Source: an uncultured Collinsella sp. (GTDB taxonomy: Bacteria > Actinomycetota > Coriobacteriia > Coriobacteriales > Coriobacteriaceae). Taken from it: 36,098 nucleotides of DNA. Positions 7,469 to 15,561 of the stretch are shown here, one piece after another. Under the pieces are notes generated by a model that worked only from the letters and a program-made list of their open reading frames with translations, searched no databases and was not told the origin of the DNA. Position 1 is the first letter of the stretch, and each line of letters starts with the position of its first letter. Made by a program: the position numbers and the translations under genes. The stretch lies in the NCBI GenBank assembly GCA_900756945.1, contig CAAELZ010000046.1:1-36098 (forward strand), in the 5' to 3' direction.

Positions 7469-8167
7469 ATGGCAGAAAACAAAGACGAACAGCTCACCGA
7501 CGAGGAGCTGGCACAGCTTCAGCTGGCAGAGGAGAACGAGAACGCCGTCGACCGTCTGGTCAAGGAGCTCGGCTGCCCCACGCGCCGCATCCGCCAGTTT
7601 GCCGCCCGCGTGCTGCATCTGCTGGCCGAGCGTGACCCGCAGCGCGTCGTGCCCTGCGTGCCTGCGCTGATCGAGGCGCTCGACCGCCCCGAGGCGCAGA
7701 CCCGCTGGGAGGCCCTCGATGCCCTGACGGCGCTCGCTACCACCTGCCCCGAGCAGCTGGGCGATGCCTTTGAGGGCGCCGAGACCGCACTGTTCGACGA
7801 GATCTCCTCCACGCTGCGCTATGCCGCCTTCCGCCTGCTGTGCGTGTGGGGTGCCACGAGCGTCGAGCGTTCGCGCGAGGCTTGGCCCATCCTGGACGAG
7901 GCCATCCAGTGCTACCACGGCGACCTCGAGTATCGCGACATGCTCGGTTGCCTGTACGAGTTTTGCCAGGGCGAGATCGACGCCGAGGTTGCCGAGAAGC
8001 TCGCGCTGCGCCTTAAGTTCGATGCCGAGAACGGTAAGGGCAGCTATCTCAAGGCCCGTTCGAGCGAGATTTGCGAAATGCTTGTTAAACGTTTTGGCCT
8101 GGATCTCTCCAAAAAGAAGAAGCGTGCTAGCGTTAAAAAATCTGACGACGCCGAAGACGAGGAGTAA
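7469..8167 (+). CDS. HEAT-repeat-like cytoplasmic protein
   Basis: The 232-residue protein has an acidic N-terminus and then helical pairs at about residues 25-110 that look like HEAT repeats (RRIRQFAARVLHLLAERDPQRVVPCVPALIEALDRPEAQTRWEALDALTAL is the clearest pair, given here only by its ends: residues 40-90). The end is Lys-rich and then acidic (KKKKRASVKKSDDAEDEE). Such proteins usually act as binding scaffolds. It has no signal peptide. It follows the membrane protein by 12 bp with AAGAAGAGG before the ATG, and precedes the dehydrogenase by 6 bp. Function unknown. Confidence 0.75.
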   Translation: MAENKDEQLTDEELAQLQLAEENENAVDRLVKELGCPTRRIRQFAARVLHLLAERDPQRVVPCVPALIEALDRPEAQTRWEALDALTALATTCPEQLGDAFEGAETALFDEISSTLRYAAFRLLCVWGATSVERSREAWPILDEAIQCYHGDLEYRDMLGCLYEFCQGEIDAEVAEKLALRLKFDAENGKGSYLKARSSEICEMLVKRFGLDLSKKKKRASVKKSDDAEDEE

Positions 8168-8173
8168 CAGATT

Positions 8174-9259
8174 ATGGCGCACGATGTAGTCCTGATTCCC
8201 GGTGACGGCATCGGTCCCGAGATTACGCAGGCCATGCGCCGCGTGGTCGAGGCCACCGGTGTCCAGATCAATTGGAACGTCCAGGAGGCCGGCGCCGGCG
8301 TCATGGACGAGTTTGGCACGCCGCTGCCCCAGCACGTGCTCGACGCGGTCGCCGAGACTAAGGTTGCCATCAAGGGCCCCATCACCACGCCGGTCGGCAC
8401 GGGTTTCCGCAGCGTTAACGTGGCCCTGCGCAAGCACTTTGACCTGTATGCCTGCGTGCGTCCCTGTCTGTCGCAGCCGGGCGACGGCTCGCGTTTCCGC
8501 GACGTCGACCTGGTCATCGTGCGCGAGAACACCGAGGACCTCTATGCCGGCATCGAGTTCGACGAGGGCGCAGCCGAGGTCGAGGAGCTCTCGCAGCTTG
8601 TCGAGCGTTCGGGCCAAAAGACATTCGCCGCCGATTCCGCCATCTCGATCAAGCCCATCTCTATCGCCAAGAGCCGCCGTATTGTGGAGTACGCCTTTGA
8701 GTATGCCCGCCGCTGCGGCCGCAAAAAGGTGACGGCCGTGCACAAGGCCAATATCATGAAGGCGACCGACGGCCTGTTCCTGCGCGTTGCGCGCGAGGTG
8801 GCCGCGGGCTATCCCGATATCGAGTTCAACGACAAGATCGTCGACGCCACCTGCATGGGCCTGGTCCAGAACCCCAACGACTTCGATGTTCTGGTGCTGC
8901 CCAACCTGTACGGCGACATCGTGAGCGACCTGTGCGCCGGCCTGGTGGGTGGTCTGGGCATGGCCCCCGGCTCCAACATCGGTGCCGACTGCGCCATCTT
9001 CGAGGCAACGCACGGCTCCGCGCCCGATATCGCGGGCCAGGATATCGCCAACCCCACGGCCGAGATCCTTTCTGCTGCGATGATGCTCGACCACTTGGGC
9101 GAGAACGATGCTGCCAATCGCATTCGTGCCGCCGTATCTGCCACGCTCGACGAGGGCGAGCAGGTTACCGGTGACGTGCGTCGTGCCCAGACCGGCTCCG
9201 TTGAGGGCGCTGTGGGCACGCAGGCCTTTGCCGATGCCGTTATCGCGCACCTGGCCTAA
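8174..9259 (+). CDS. NAD-dependent isocitrate/isopropylmalate dehydrogenase family protein
   Basis: The 361-residue enzyme is a full-length member of the beta-decarboxylating dehydrogenase family. It has LIPGDGIGPEIT at the start, the substrate loop RENTEDLYAGIE near residue 117, the Lys/Asp metal region (VLVLPNLYGDIVSD), and the cofactor loop ATHGSAPDIAG...ANPTA near residues 278-297. The tyrosine and Asn of RENTEDLYAG fit the NAD-dependent isocitrate dehydrogenase branch better than LeuB, which has a different loop. It would make 2-oxoglutarate for glutamate synthesis. It is last in the operon and is followed by a terminator. No other citrate-branch or leucine genes are adjacent, so the substrate is inferred from motifs only. 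Confidence 0.88.
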   Translation: MAHDVVLIPGDGIGPEITQAMRRVVEATGVQINWNVQEAGAGVMDEFGTPLPQHVLDAVAETKVAIKGPITTPVGTGFRSVNVALRKHFDLYACVRPCLSQPGDGSRFRDVDLVIVRENTEDLYAGIEFDEGAAEVEELSQLVERSGQKTFAADSAISIKPISIAKSRRIVEYAFEYARRCGRKKVTAVHKANIMKATDGLFLRVAREVAAGYPDIEFNDKIVDATCMGLVQNPNDFDVLVLPNLYGDIVSDLCAGLVGGLGMAPGSNIGADCAIFEATHGSAPDIAGQDIANPTAEILSAAMMLDHLGENDAANRIRAAVSATLDEGEQVTGDVRRAQTGSVEGAVGTQAFADAVIAHLA

Positions 9260-9318
9260 GGCATGCAGACTGCAAACGCCTAAATAGTACTTAAGTGTTT
9301 GCGTATAACCTAAGAATC

Positions 9319-9352
9319 AATACGCCCGGCGCCTCGTCGGGCGTATTCTATT
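9319..9352 (+). terminator. Terminator after the isocitrate dehydrogenase-like gene
   Basis: AATACGCCCG (9319-9328) pairs perfectly with CGGGCGTATT (9338-9347) around a 9-nt loop. The T-tract is short, but the arm itself ends in TATT. Confidence 0.8.
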
Positions 9353-9385
9353 GAAGACTATGTTTCCTAACAAGGAGTAACTGAT

Positions 9386-10471
9386 ATGGGTCTGATTCAA
9401 AAGAAGGACGAGAAGGACGAGATCGACGGCATCCAGATCATCGAGCGCGGCGAAGGCCCCGACGGTGATGAGGACGAGAAGATCGACCTGGTCGCCGGTA
9501 CGTCTGCCGAGCACATTGCTGCCGGCACGACCGCCGAGGAAGAGGACGCTCGCCTGGAGGCAAAGGTCGCCGCGGACGCCGCCGACGAGAACCTCATGCC
9601 CGAGGAACAGGACGAGGACGACGACTCCGACGCGGACGACCATGCATCCAAGCACAAGAAGACGATGATCGCCGCCTTCGTGGTTGCAGTCGTGATCGCT
9701 GCGGTGGTCGGCTTCTTTATTGGCAATGGCGGCTTTGGCGGCAAGGGTGTCGGTTCGTCGACCCTGACCGAGGACCAGCTCGATTCGACCGTGGCAAGCT
9801 ATAGTTATAACGGCAAGAAGAGCGACATCACCGCGCGCGAGGCCATCGAGAGCCAGTACAGCCTCGATACCGTCAAGGATAGCGATGGCAACTACACCGC
9901 TCCTTCTGCCGATGTCATCCTGTCCTACGTGCGCAACAAGATTCTGCTCGATGCTGCCGAGGACGAGGGCATTACCGTCTCTTCTAAGGAGATGAAGAAG
10001 TACGCCGAGGATTCCATCGGCACCTCCGACTACAAGACCATGGCAAAACAGTACGGCGTGTCCAAGGATCAGGCCAAGCAGATCGTCCGTCAGTCCGCGA
10101 CGCTGCAGAAGCTCTACAAGAAGAAGGTGGGCGATGCTTCCGCGAGCATGCCGACCGCTCCGACCGAGCCTTCTGACGGCAACGAGGAGACTGCGAGCAA
10201 GGACTACGCCGACTACATCATCAAACTTGCCGGCGACGAGTGGGATAGCTCGAAGGGCACCTGGAAGGACGCCGACAGCACCTACGCTAAGGCCTTCGCC
10301 GACGATGCCTTTACCGCCGATAGCGCCACCTATAAGCAGGCCATGACCGCCTATTACACCGCTTACCAGCAGTATTCTTCGCAGGCTTCGAGCGCCAGCT
10401 CCAAGTGGACCGAGTACGCCAACAGCCTGTACGCCAAGGCCAACATCAGCATTTACGGCCTGTTTGCGTAA
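9386..10471 (+). CDS. Single-pass membrane protein with SurA-N-like extracytoplasmic domain
   Basis: The 361-residue protein has an acidic cytoplasmic N-terminus of 90 residues and one transmembrane helix (about 94-112, after KHKK). An extracytoplasmic part follows that resembles the SurA/PrsA N-terminal chaperone domain (ADVILSYVRNKILLDAAEDEGITVSSKEMKKYAE..., QYGVSKDQAKQIVRQSATLQKL). There is no parvulin isomerase domain. The last 130 residues are Ser/Ala/Tyr-rich and helical. A role in folding or retention of exported proteins is likely but unproven. ATG 9386 follows AAGGAG. It is a single-gene unit bounded by terminators. Confidence 0.78.
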   Translation: MGLIQKKDEKDEIDGIQIIERGEGPDGDEDEKIDLVAGTSAEHIAAGTTAEEEDARLEAKVAADAADENLMPEEQDEDDDSDADDHASKHKKTMIAAFVVAVVIAAVVGFFIGNGGFGGKGVGSSTLTEDQLDSTVASYSYNGKKSDITAREAIESQYSLDTVKDSDGNYTAPSADVILSYVRNKILLDAAEDEGITVSSKEMKKYAEDSIGTSDYKTMAKQYGVSKDQAKQIVRQSATLQKLYKKKVGDASASMPTAPTEPSDGNEETASKDYADYIIKLAGDEWDSSKGTWKDADSTYAKAFADDAFTADSATYKQAMTAYYTAYQQYSSQASSASSKWTEYANSLYAKANISIYGLFA

Positions 10472-10511
10472 GATCTGCCTGAGCTTACCGATCGCGTAGC
10501 CGAACTATCTG

Positions 10512-10552
10512 AATAAGCCCGCTAGAACGATATCCGTTCTAGCGGGCTTATT
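10512..10552. terminator. Bidirectional terminator with an 18-bp perfect stem
   Basis: AATAAGCCCGCTAGAACG (10512-10529) pairs without mismatch with 10535-10552. Both sides carry A/T ends, so it can serve the SurA-like gene on the plus strand and the regulator operon on the minus strand. Confidence 0.93.
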
Positions 10553-10585
10553 ACGTCGGAGGTACCGGTAGTTAAATAATCTCAA

Positions 10586-10822
10586 TTAATCTTTAAGTCC
10601 AAAGAGGTTATCGGCTTCATCGTCAGGCATATATTCCAGTACATCGCCCGGTTGGCAGTCGAGTGCCCGGCATATCGCGTCAAGAGTTGAAAAGCGCACG
10701 GCAGAAACCTTGCCCGTCTTGATGCGCGACATATTGACCTGGGAGATGCCCACGCGTTCCGCAAGCTCTTTGGATGAGATCTTGCGTTCGGCGAGCATGC
10801 GGTCGAGCCGCAGAATAATCAT
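10586..10822 (-). CDS. Small XRE/Cro-type regulator (YozG-like)
   Basis: The 78-residue protein is almost entirely a helix-turn-helix domain: LDRMLAERKISSKELAERVG, then ISQVNMSRIKTGK as recognition helix, then LDAICRALDCQPGDVLEY. It belongs to the short YozG group of transcription factors. The gene follows its partner by 9 bp on the minus strand. In many Gram-positive genomes this regulator is encoded beside a DUF2975 membrane protein, as here; the pair's purpose is not established. It likely controls its own operon; two GATAAAC repeats upstream are candidate sites. Confidence 0.9.
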   Translation of the reverse strand: MIILRLDRMLAERKISSKELAERVGISQVNMSRIKTGKVSAVRFSTLDAICRALDCQPGDVLEYMPDDEADNLFGLKD

Positions 10823-10831
10823 GGATTCCCC

Positions 10832-11470
10832 CTAGAGCAACTCGTCATCTTGTATTTGCAGGATACACCCGTACTGGAAGACGCTGGCAATCAGGCTAAT
10901 AATCAGGCCTGCAAAGACCATAGAGAGGTCGAGGTGCTGGCCGCCAAGCGCATCCGTAAAGTTGCCGCCAAATCCTGAGAGTATCAGCCCCGTGACTATG
11001 GCACCAAGAAGCTTCACAGCAACGCCGCCAATAAGGAACAAATGTCCTACTTGACGTAGTATGCGGATGCATTCGAGGTCAAAGGGCCTGCCCGCCTTTT
11101 CAATGGCGGAGAAAAACCTGTATGCGCTTAGCACAATGGCAAGCGCAAGGCATGTCATCATGGCGCTCCCTATGGCAGTATGACCGTCGTGCGCGACAAG
11201 CATAAGAGGGGTCTGTTCATTGGCGCCGACGAGAGCGAGAGATGGCCCTTCGCCGGCATTAAGCTCTACGGATTGGAGGCAGAACCCTTGGGAGAGGCTA
11301 GGCAATATGAGTAGAAGCTCGATTGCAATGACTGCGAGGAGTCCCAGAGCGAGCGCTACGGCGGTGCAGATTGTGGCCCATTTGCAGATGTGAGCGAGCT
11401 TCCTCAGATCGGCTATTGCCTGTTCGCGGTTGATGGGTTCATTCGATTTGGATACGTTCCAGCGGATCAT
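10832..11470 (-). CDS. DUF2975 family membrane protein
   Basis: The 212-residue product has four apolar helices: about residues 30-55, 95-117, 135-160 and 178-202. This is the DUF2975 arrangement, with the typical sequence PFDLECIRILRQVGHLFLIGGV between the second and third helix. The start ATG at 11470 is preceded by GGAGG. It is the first gene of a two-gene operon with the XRE regulator. The partner regulator suggests a membrane-linked sensing or regulatory unit, but the family has no known biochemical activity. Confidence 0.85.
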   Translation of the reverse strand: MIRWNVSKSNEPINREQAIADLRKLAHICKWATICTAVALALGLLAVIAIELLLILPSLSQGFCLQSVELNAGEGPSLALVGANEQTPLMLVAHDGHTAIGSAMMTCLALAIVLSAYRFFSAIEKAGRPFDLECIRILRQVGHLFLIGGVAVKLLGAIVTGLILSGFGGNFTDALGGQHLDLSMVFAGLIISLIASVFQYGCILQIQDDELL

Positions 11471-11523
11471 AGCTCCTCCAACCAATGTCTAGGATGATAT
11501 TTAAATCTTATAACATACTTAAT

Positions 11524-11537
11524 GATAAACGATAAAC
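11524..11537. promoter_or_regulatory. Tandem GATAAAC repeat upstream of the DUF2975-regulator operon
   Basis: Two adjacent 7-bp copies of GATAAAC lie 54 bp upstream of the DUF2975 start, in an A/T-rich promoter region. A direct repeat at this place could be an operator for the XRE protein. This is position-based inference. Confidence 0.3.
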
Positions 11538-12043
11538 AATTACAGATTAGAGTAAGTTATGTTTGTAAGACGAATAGCGAGAGCTTATGGCATATTTAGG
11601 GAGTGAGAGTTTGGCACGTGGGGGATGGACGAGTATCGAAATTTCCCGCAACCGCGCAAGTGCTTCATCGGGTCTCCCTAATTCATATGGAAAAGGAGCT
11701 GCAAACGATTGGAAATAACCGCTGAGCGGTCGAAAACTACCGTTCACCGATAATTTCTAAACTGGTTCTAACTGGTATTAAGTCAAAAAGACCAATTCAC
11801 AAATCTTCACAATGACCTGCATTTTTTCTACACGCCATTTTTAGCCACCCTGCGTTGTTTAGACACGAAAAAAGTTCCGATCTTTGGCCAAGGCATTTCA
11901 AAACGATTACAAAACCGCAGGTAGAAGTGTTAACGAGCGGTAAACGGTCGATTTTTCGCCGTGAACGGCGCAAAAACGTTTTACTGTGTGAATCAGCGAA
12001 AGCGACCTCTTCTGTGGTGATATAGTGACAACAACACGTCACG
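11538..12043. other. Long gene-free region before the amino-sugar PTS operon
   Basis: No credible gene lies here. It holds two oppositely oriented copies of a CGAAAA...ACCGTTCACCG motif (11731-11754 forward, 11932-11969 reverse). Between them, at 11911-11926, is the sequence AAAACCGCAGGTAGAA, a core also found inside two inverted-repeat elements at 24.4 and 34.8 kb. ACTGGT half-sites occur at 11761-11776. TATAGT at 12021-12026 is a possible -10 box of the PTS operon. Confidence 0.5.
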
Positions 12044-12055
12044 TGGTTACTACCA
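12044..12055. promoter_or_regulatory. Likely GntR operator upstream of the PTS operon
   Basis: TGGTTACTACCA is a dyad of TGGT/ACCA, as in binding sites of HutC-type GntR proteins. The same 12 bases recur at 16334-16345 before agaS, and the GntR gene lies between the two. A further ACCACTGGT dyad follows at 12064-12072. Confidence 0.65.
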
Positions 12056-12170
12056 GTTGAGAGACCACTGGTCTTAAAGAACGCTTTCCAAGAAGCTTTA
12101 AGGGCACCTGCCCGCTGGCTTCCGAAAACATCGGACTCGTATCGTACACACCTTCGGAAGGGAAATTTGA

Positions 12171-12614
12171 ATGGTTGGCTTTATTCTTACCGGTCATGGA
12201 CAGTTCGCACCCGGCATCGCAAGCGCTATCGCTATGGTCGCTGGCGACCAGCCCGCTTTTACCGTCGTTCCTTTCGAGGGCGACCAGGCTGCTTCCTACG
12301 GTGAGGATCTTCGCGCCGCTATTACCACCATGCGCGAGGAGTGCGATGGCGTGCTCGTCTTTACCGACCTGCTTGGTGGTACCCCGTTCAACCAGGCAAT
12401 GATGATTGCCCAGGATGTCGACAACGTCGAGATTCTGACCGGCACTAACCTTCCCATGGTTATTGAGCTTCTGTTCCTCCGCGGCAACGCCACGCTCGCC
12501 GAGCTTGGCGAGCAGGCCGTGACCGTTGGCCAGACGGGCATCACCGCCCAGACGGTCGCTTCCGTCGCTGGTGCCGAGGGAGAGGATATCTTCGGCGACG
12601 AGGACGGCATCTAA
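12171..12614 (+). CDS. agaF: PTS mannose-family EIIA, amino-sugar specific
   Basis: The 147-residue protein is a mannose-family (EIIA-Man) domain. H9 in TGHGQFAPG is the phosphorylated His that takes phosphate from HPr, and DLLGGTPFNQA near residues 64-74 is the conserved second loop. It passes phosphate to EIIB encoded downstream. It is the first gene of the PTS operon, and its stop overlaps the start of the YajC-like gene (TAATG). The operator dyad 115 bp upstream points to control by the nearby GntR protein. Specificity for N-acetylgalactosamine or galactosamine is inferred from the agaS and deacetylase genes downstream. Confidence 0.9.
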   Translation: MVGFILTGHGQFAPGIASAIAMVAGDQPAFTVVPFEGDQAASYGEDLRAAITTMREECDGVLVFTDLLGGTPFNQAMMIAQDVDNVEILTGTNLPMVIELLFLRGNATLAELGEQAVTVGQTGITAQTVASVAGAEGEDIFGDEDGI

Positions 12615-12895
12615 TGGCCGATTTCGGAGCCAGTGTTCTGAGTTCCTCGGTCGCTCTTTTGGGCCTGCTTGTCATCATGGGCTTGATTTACACCATCTGG
12701 TCGCAAATCAACATGAAGAAGAAGCAGAAGTACTTCAAGGAGCTGCACACGGAGCTCAAGCCGGGTCAGGAGGTTCTTTTCGCCGGCGGTATCTACGGAA
12801 CCGTCAAAGGCATCGAAGGCGAAAAGGTCCAGATCAAAGTCCGATCCGGTGCCGTCGTAGATGTTTCGCGTTACGCGATTCAGGAGATCAAGTAA
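12614..12895 (+). CDS. YajC-like protein within the PTS operon
   Basis: The 93-residue product has one N-terminal membrane helix (about residues 8-29) followed by the YajC fold: KKKQKYFKELHTELKPGQEVLFAGGIYGTVKGIE...RYAIQEIK. YajC normally assists the Sec translocon. Copies of this type are also found inside mannose-family PTS operons, for example in the streptococcal hyaluronan PTS locus, so a PTS-linked role is plausible. Its ATG overlaps the EIIA stop, so translation is coupled. Whether it is the only YajC of this organism cannot be seen here. Confidence 0.85.
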   Translation: MADFGASVLSSSVALLGLLVIMGLIYTIWSQINMKKKQKYFKELHTELKPGQEVLFAGGIYGTVKGIEGEKVQIKVRSGAVVDVSRYAIQEIK

Positions 12896-12931
12896 CTGTC
12901 GTCAGCAAATAACGAAAGGAAGCTGATCAAC

Positions 12932-13414
12932 ATGGCAGAACCCAACATTCTTCTTACCCGCATCGATAACCGACTGGTTCATGGTCAGGTTGCCACCCAG
13001 TGGAACTCCACCCTGGGCTCCAACCTCATCCTCGTCGCCAACGACGACGTGTCGAACAACACCATGCGCCAGAACCTCATGAAGATGGCCGCTCCCACCG
13101 GCGTTGCTACGCGTTTCTTCTCCCTGCAGAAGACCATCGACGTCATCGGCAAGGCGAGCCCGCGCCAGAAGATCTTCATCGTGGCCGAAACACCGGAAGA
13201 CGTGCTTACGCTCGTCAAGGGCGGTGTGCCTATAAAGAAGGTAAACATCGGCAACATGCACATGTCGGAAGGAAAGCGCCAAGTCGCCACCTCCGTCGCA
13301 GTTAACGACGAGGATGTCGCTGCGTTTAAAGAGCTGCAGGAATTGGGGGTGGAGTTGGAGATCAGGCGCGTTCCGAGCACGCCTGTTGAGGACACGAGCA
13401 AGCTCTTCTCGTAA
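12932..13414 (+). CDS. agaV: PTS mannose-family EIIB, amino-sugar specific
   Basis: The 160-residue protein is a complete EIIB of the mannose/sorbose family. It has TRIDNRLVHGQV near the start, with H17 as the phosphorylated residue, and the conserved LVKGGVPIKKVNIGNMH region. It receives phosphate from EIIA and phosphorylates the sugar carried by EIIC/EIID. AACGAAAGGAAG precedes the ATG. It lies between the YajC-like gene and EIIC. A second, altered copy occurs at 23791. The symbol follows the Aga nomenclature and depends on the inferred substrate. Confidence 0.9.
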   Translation: MAEPNILLTRIDNRLVHGQVATQWNSTLGSNLILVANDDVSNNTMRQNLMKMAAPTGVATRFFSLQKTIDVIGKASPRQKIFIVAETPEDVLTLVKGGVPIKKVNIGNMHMSEGKRQVATSVAVNDEDVAAFKELQELGVELEIRRVPSTPVEDTSKLFS

Positions 13415-13504
13415 TCCTCATGATCCACGTTGTCAGGAGTGAAACCCTGACATTCTGTACGTGTTATCCAAAGTGCGTACATACATTTTGAAAGGAGGAG
13501 CAAG

Positions 13505-14305
13505 ATGGAATACTCGATCATCCAGGTCGCTCTGGTCTTCGTCGTCACGTTCATCGCGGCAATCGACCAGTTCAACTTCCTCGAGTCTCTCTATCAGCCC
13601 ATCGTCACCGGCGCCGTCATCGGTCTTATCCTTGGCGACCTCAACACCGGTCTTCTCGTGGGTGGTACTTATCAGCTCATGACGATCGGCAACATGCCGA
13701 TCGGAGGCGCTCAGCCGCCTAACGCCGTCATTGGCGGCATCATGGCAGCCATTCTCGCTATCGCCACGGGCCTCGAGCCCAACGCGGCAGTCGGCCTTGC
13801 CATTCCGTTCGCTCTGCTTGGTCAGCTCGGCGTTACCCTGGTCTTCACGCTTATGTCGCCGCTCATGTCCTCCGCGGACAACATGGCTCACAACGCTGAC
13901 ACCAAGGGTATCGAGCGTCTGAACTACTTCGCCATGGCTCTGCTCGGCCTGATCTTCGCCGTCGTCGTCACCCTGTTCTTCATCGCTGGCGCCACCATCG
14001 GTCAGACCATCGCTTCCGCCATCCCGACTTGGCTGCAGACCGGTCTTTCCGCCGCAGGCGGCATGATGCGCTTCGTCGGCTTCGCCGTCCTGCTCAAGGT
14101 TATGATGAACCGCGATATGTGGGGCTTCTTCCTCATGGGCTTTGGCCTCGCGCTCATCACCGTTGCCAACGATTCTCTGGCAACCCCTGCTCTGCTCATC
14201 CTCGCTCTCATCGGCTTCGGCATCGCCTTCTGGGACTTCCAGCAGCAGACCGAGCTGAAGGGTGCAGCTGTTTCTGACGGAGGTGACTTCGAAGATGGCA
14301 TCTAA
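13505..14305 (+). CDS. agaW: PTS mannose-family EIIC permease
   Basis: The 266-residue product is a highly hydrophobic protein of the mannose/sorbose EIIC family, beginning with QVALVFVVTFIAAIDQFNF and containing the family region GLILGDLNTGLLVGGTYQLM and GGAQPPNAVIGGI. It forms the sugar channel with EIID in the membrane. GAAAGGAGG precedes the ATG. The 3' end overlaps the EIID start by 11 bp. A 90-bp gap with no clear terminator separates it from EIIB. Confidence 0.92.
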   Translation: MEYSIIQVALVFVVTFIAAIDQFNFLESLYQPIVTGAVIGLILGDLNTGLLVGGTYQLMTIGNMPIGGAQPPNAVIGGIMAAILAIATGLEPNAAVGLAIPFALLGQLGVTLVFTLMSPLMSSADNMAHNADTKGIERLNYFAMALLGLIFAVVVTLFFIAGATIGQTIASAIPTWLQTGLSAAGGMMRFVGFAVLLKVMMNRDMWGFFLMGFGLALITVANDSLATPALLILALIGFGIAFWDFQQQTELKGAAVSDGGDFEDGI

Positions 14306-15377
14306 TGAGTATGTGATCCCGGAGCACTACGAGGATCTCACTCCTGCTCCGCAGCTCGACCAGAAGACCCTCAACAAGATGGCTTGGCGCTCCTGCTTCC
14401 TGCAGGCCTCGTTCAACTACGAGCGTATGCAGGCCGCCGGTTGGCTCTACTCCATCATCCCCGGTCTGGAGAAGATCCACACCAACAAGAACGACCTCGC
14501 GGCTTCCATGAGCCACAACCTGGAGTTCTTCAACACTCACCCGTTCCTCGTCACCTTTGTTATGGGTATCGTGCTTTCGCTCGAGCAGAACAAGGTTGAC
14601 ATCCCCACGATCCGCGCCGTCCGCGTCGCCGCAATGGGCCCGCTCGGTGGTATCGGTGACGCCCTGTTCTGGCTGACGCTCGTGCCTATCACGGCCGGCA
14701 TCACCTCCAACATGGCTATCAACGGTAACGCCGCTGCGCCGATCATCTTCCTGGTGATCTTCAACGTCGTCCAGTTCGCTCTGCGCTTCTGGCTCATGAA
14801 CTGGTCCTACAAGCTTGGCACCAGCGCTATTGACGCTCTGACTGCCAACATGCAGGCCTTCACGCGTGCCGCTTCCATCATGGGCGTCTTCGTCGTCGGT
14901 TGCCTGGTCGTCACCATGGGTGGCACCCAGATCAACCTCCAGATCCCCAACGGCACCACCCGTGGCCTCTCCGCTACTACCGTGATCGTCTCCGAGAAGG
15001 AGGCCGAGAACTTCACCGGTATGGAGGGCATCGATACCGAGACCGCTGAGGCCGGTACCATCGCCATGACCGATGAGGACGGCAACGCCCTCACCGCTTC
15101 CGATGCCGACGGCAACGCTGTCGAGTGCGGCGTCACCGATCTGGGCAACGGCATGGAGTCCGTTACCTACGGCACCGTCACCGAGGATCCGGTCAACTTC
15201 TCCGTTGCCGACACCCTCAACACCATCGTCCCGAAGCTCGTCCCGCTTATGCTTACGCTGCTGCTTTACTACATGTTCGCTAAGCACAGCTGGACCCCGA
15301 CCAAGGGCATTCTGCTGCTCTTCGTCCTGGGCATCCTGGGCGCTGGCCCGCTTGGTCTCTGGCCGAGCATCTGGTAA
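14295..15377 (+). CDS. agaE: PTS mannose-family EIID with enlarged extracytoplasmic loop
   Basis: The 360-residue protein has the EIID core: KMAWRSCFLQASFNYERMQAAGW at the start, the HPFLVTFVMGIVLSLEQ region and AAMGPLGGIGDALFW. It then has C-terminal membrane helices (about 312-330 and 338-356). EIID proteins are commonly about 260-300 residues; the extra length lies at about 212-305, between two helices. It is polar, with a near repeat DEDGNAL / DADGNAV. It would face outside and could touch the substrate. The start at 14295 is chosen because GGAGGTGA lies 8 nt upstream. Confidence 0.9.
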   Translation: MASNEYVIPEHYEDLTPAPQLDQKTLNKMAWRSCFLQASFNYERMQAAGWLYSIIPGLEKIHTNKNDLAASMSHNLEFFNTHPFLVTFVMGIVLSLEQNKVDIPTIRAVRVAAMGPLGGIGDALFWLTLVPITAGITSNMAINGNAAAPIIFLVIFNVVQFALRFWLMNWSYKLGTSAIDALTANMQAFTRAASIMGVFVVGCLVVTMGGTQINLQIPNGTTRGLSATTVIVSEKEAENFTGMEGIDTETAEAGTIAMTDEDGNALTASDADGNAVECGVTDLGNGMESVTYGTVTEDPVNFSVADTLNTIVPKLVPLMLTLLLYYMFAKHSWTPTKGILLLFVLGILGAGPLGLWPSIW

Positions 15378-15390
15378 GGCTCTAGCTTGA

Positions 15391-15480
15391 GGGGTGTGTC
15401 CCTACGCGGCTCACACCCCGACCCCTTAAGCCATGTGTATGTTAAAAGCCGCGTGCTCGAAAGAGCGCGCGGCTTTTGTT
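15391..15480 (+). terminator. Double hairpin terminator of the PTS operon
   Basis: GGGGTGTG/CACACCCC (15391-15398/15412-15419) forms a first stem. AAAAGCCGCG/CGCGGCTTTT (15444-15453/15468-15477), with an inner GCTC-GAAA-GAGC, is a classical terminator followed by GTTTT. Confidence 0.92.
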
Positions 15481-15561
15481 TTCTTGATGATTCGGGTGTG
15501 GCAGACAGATAATGCTAAACACCCAAGGTAGTAGCCTAGTTTGAGCAAAAGGGAGGATAGG

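Noticed and set aside
11547..11747. Small minus-strand gene of 66 codons
   Set aside because: No ribosome site, no likely product, and it overlaps the repeated intergenic motif.
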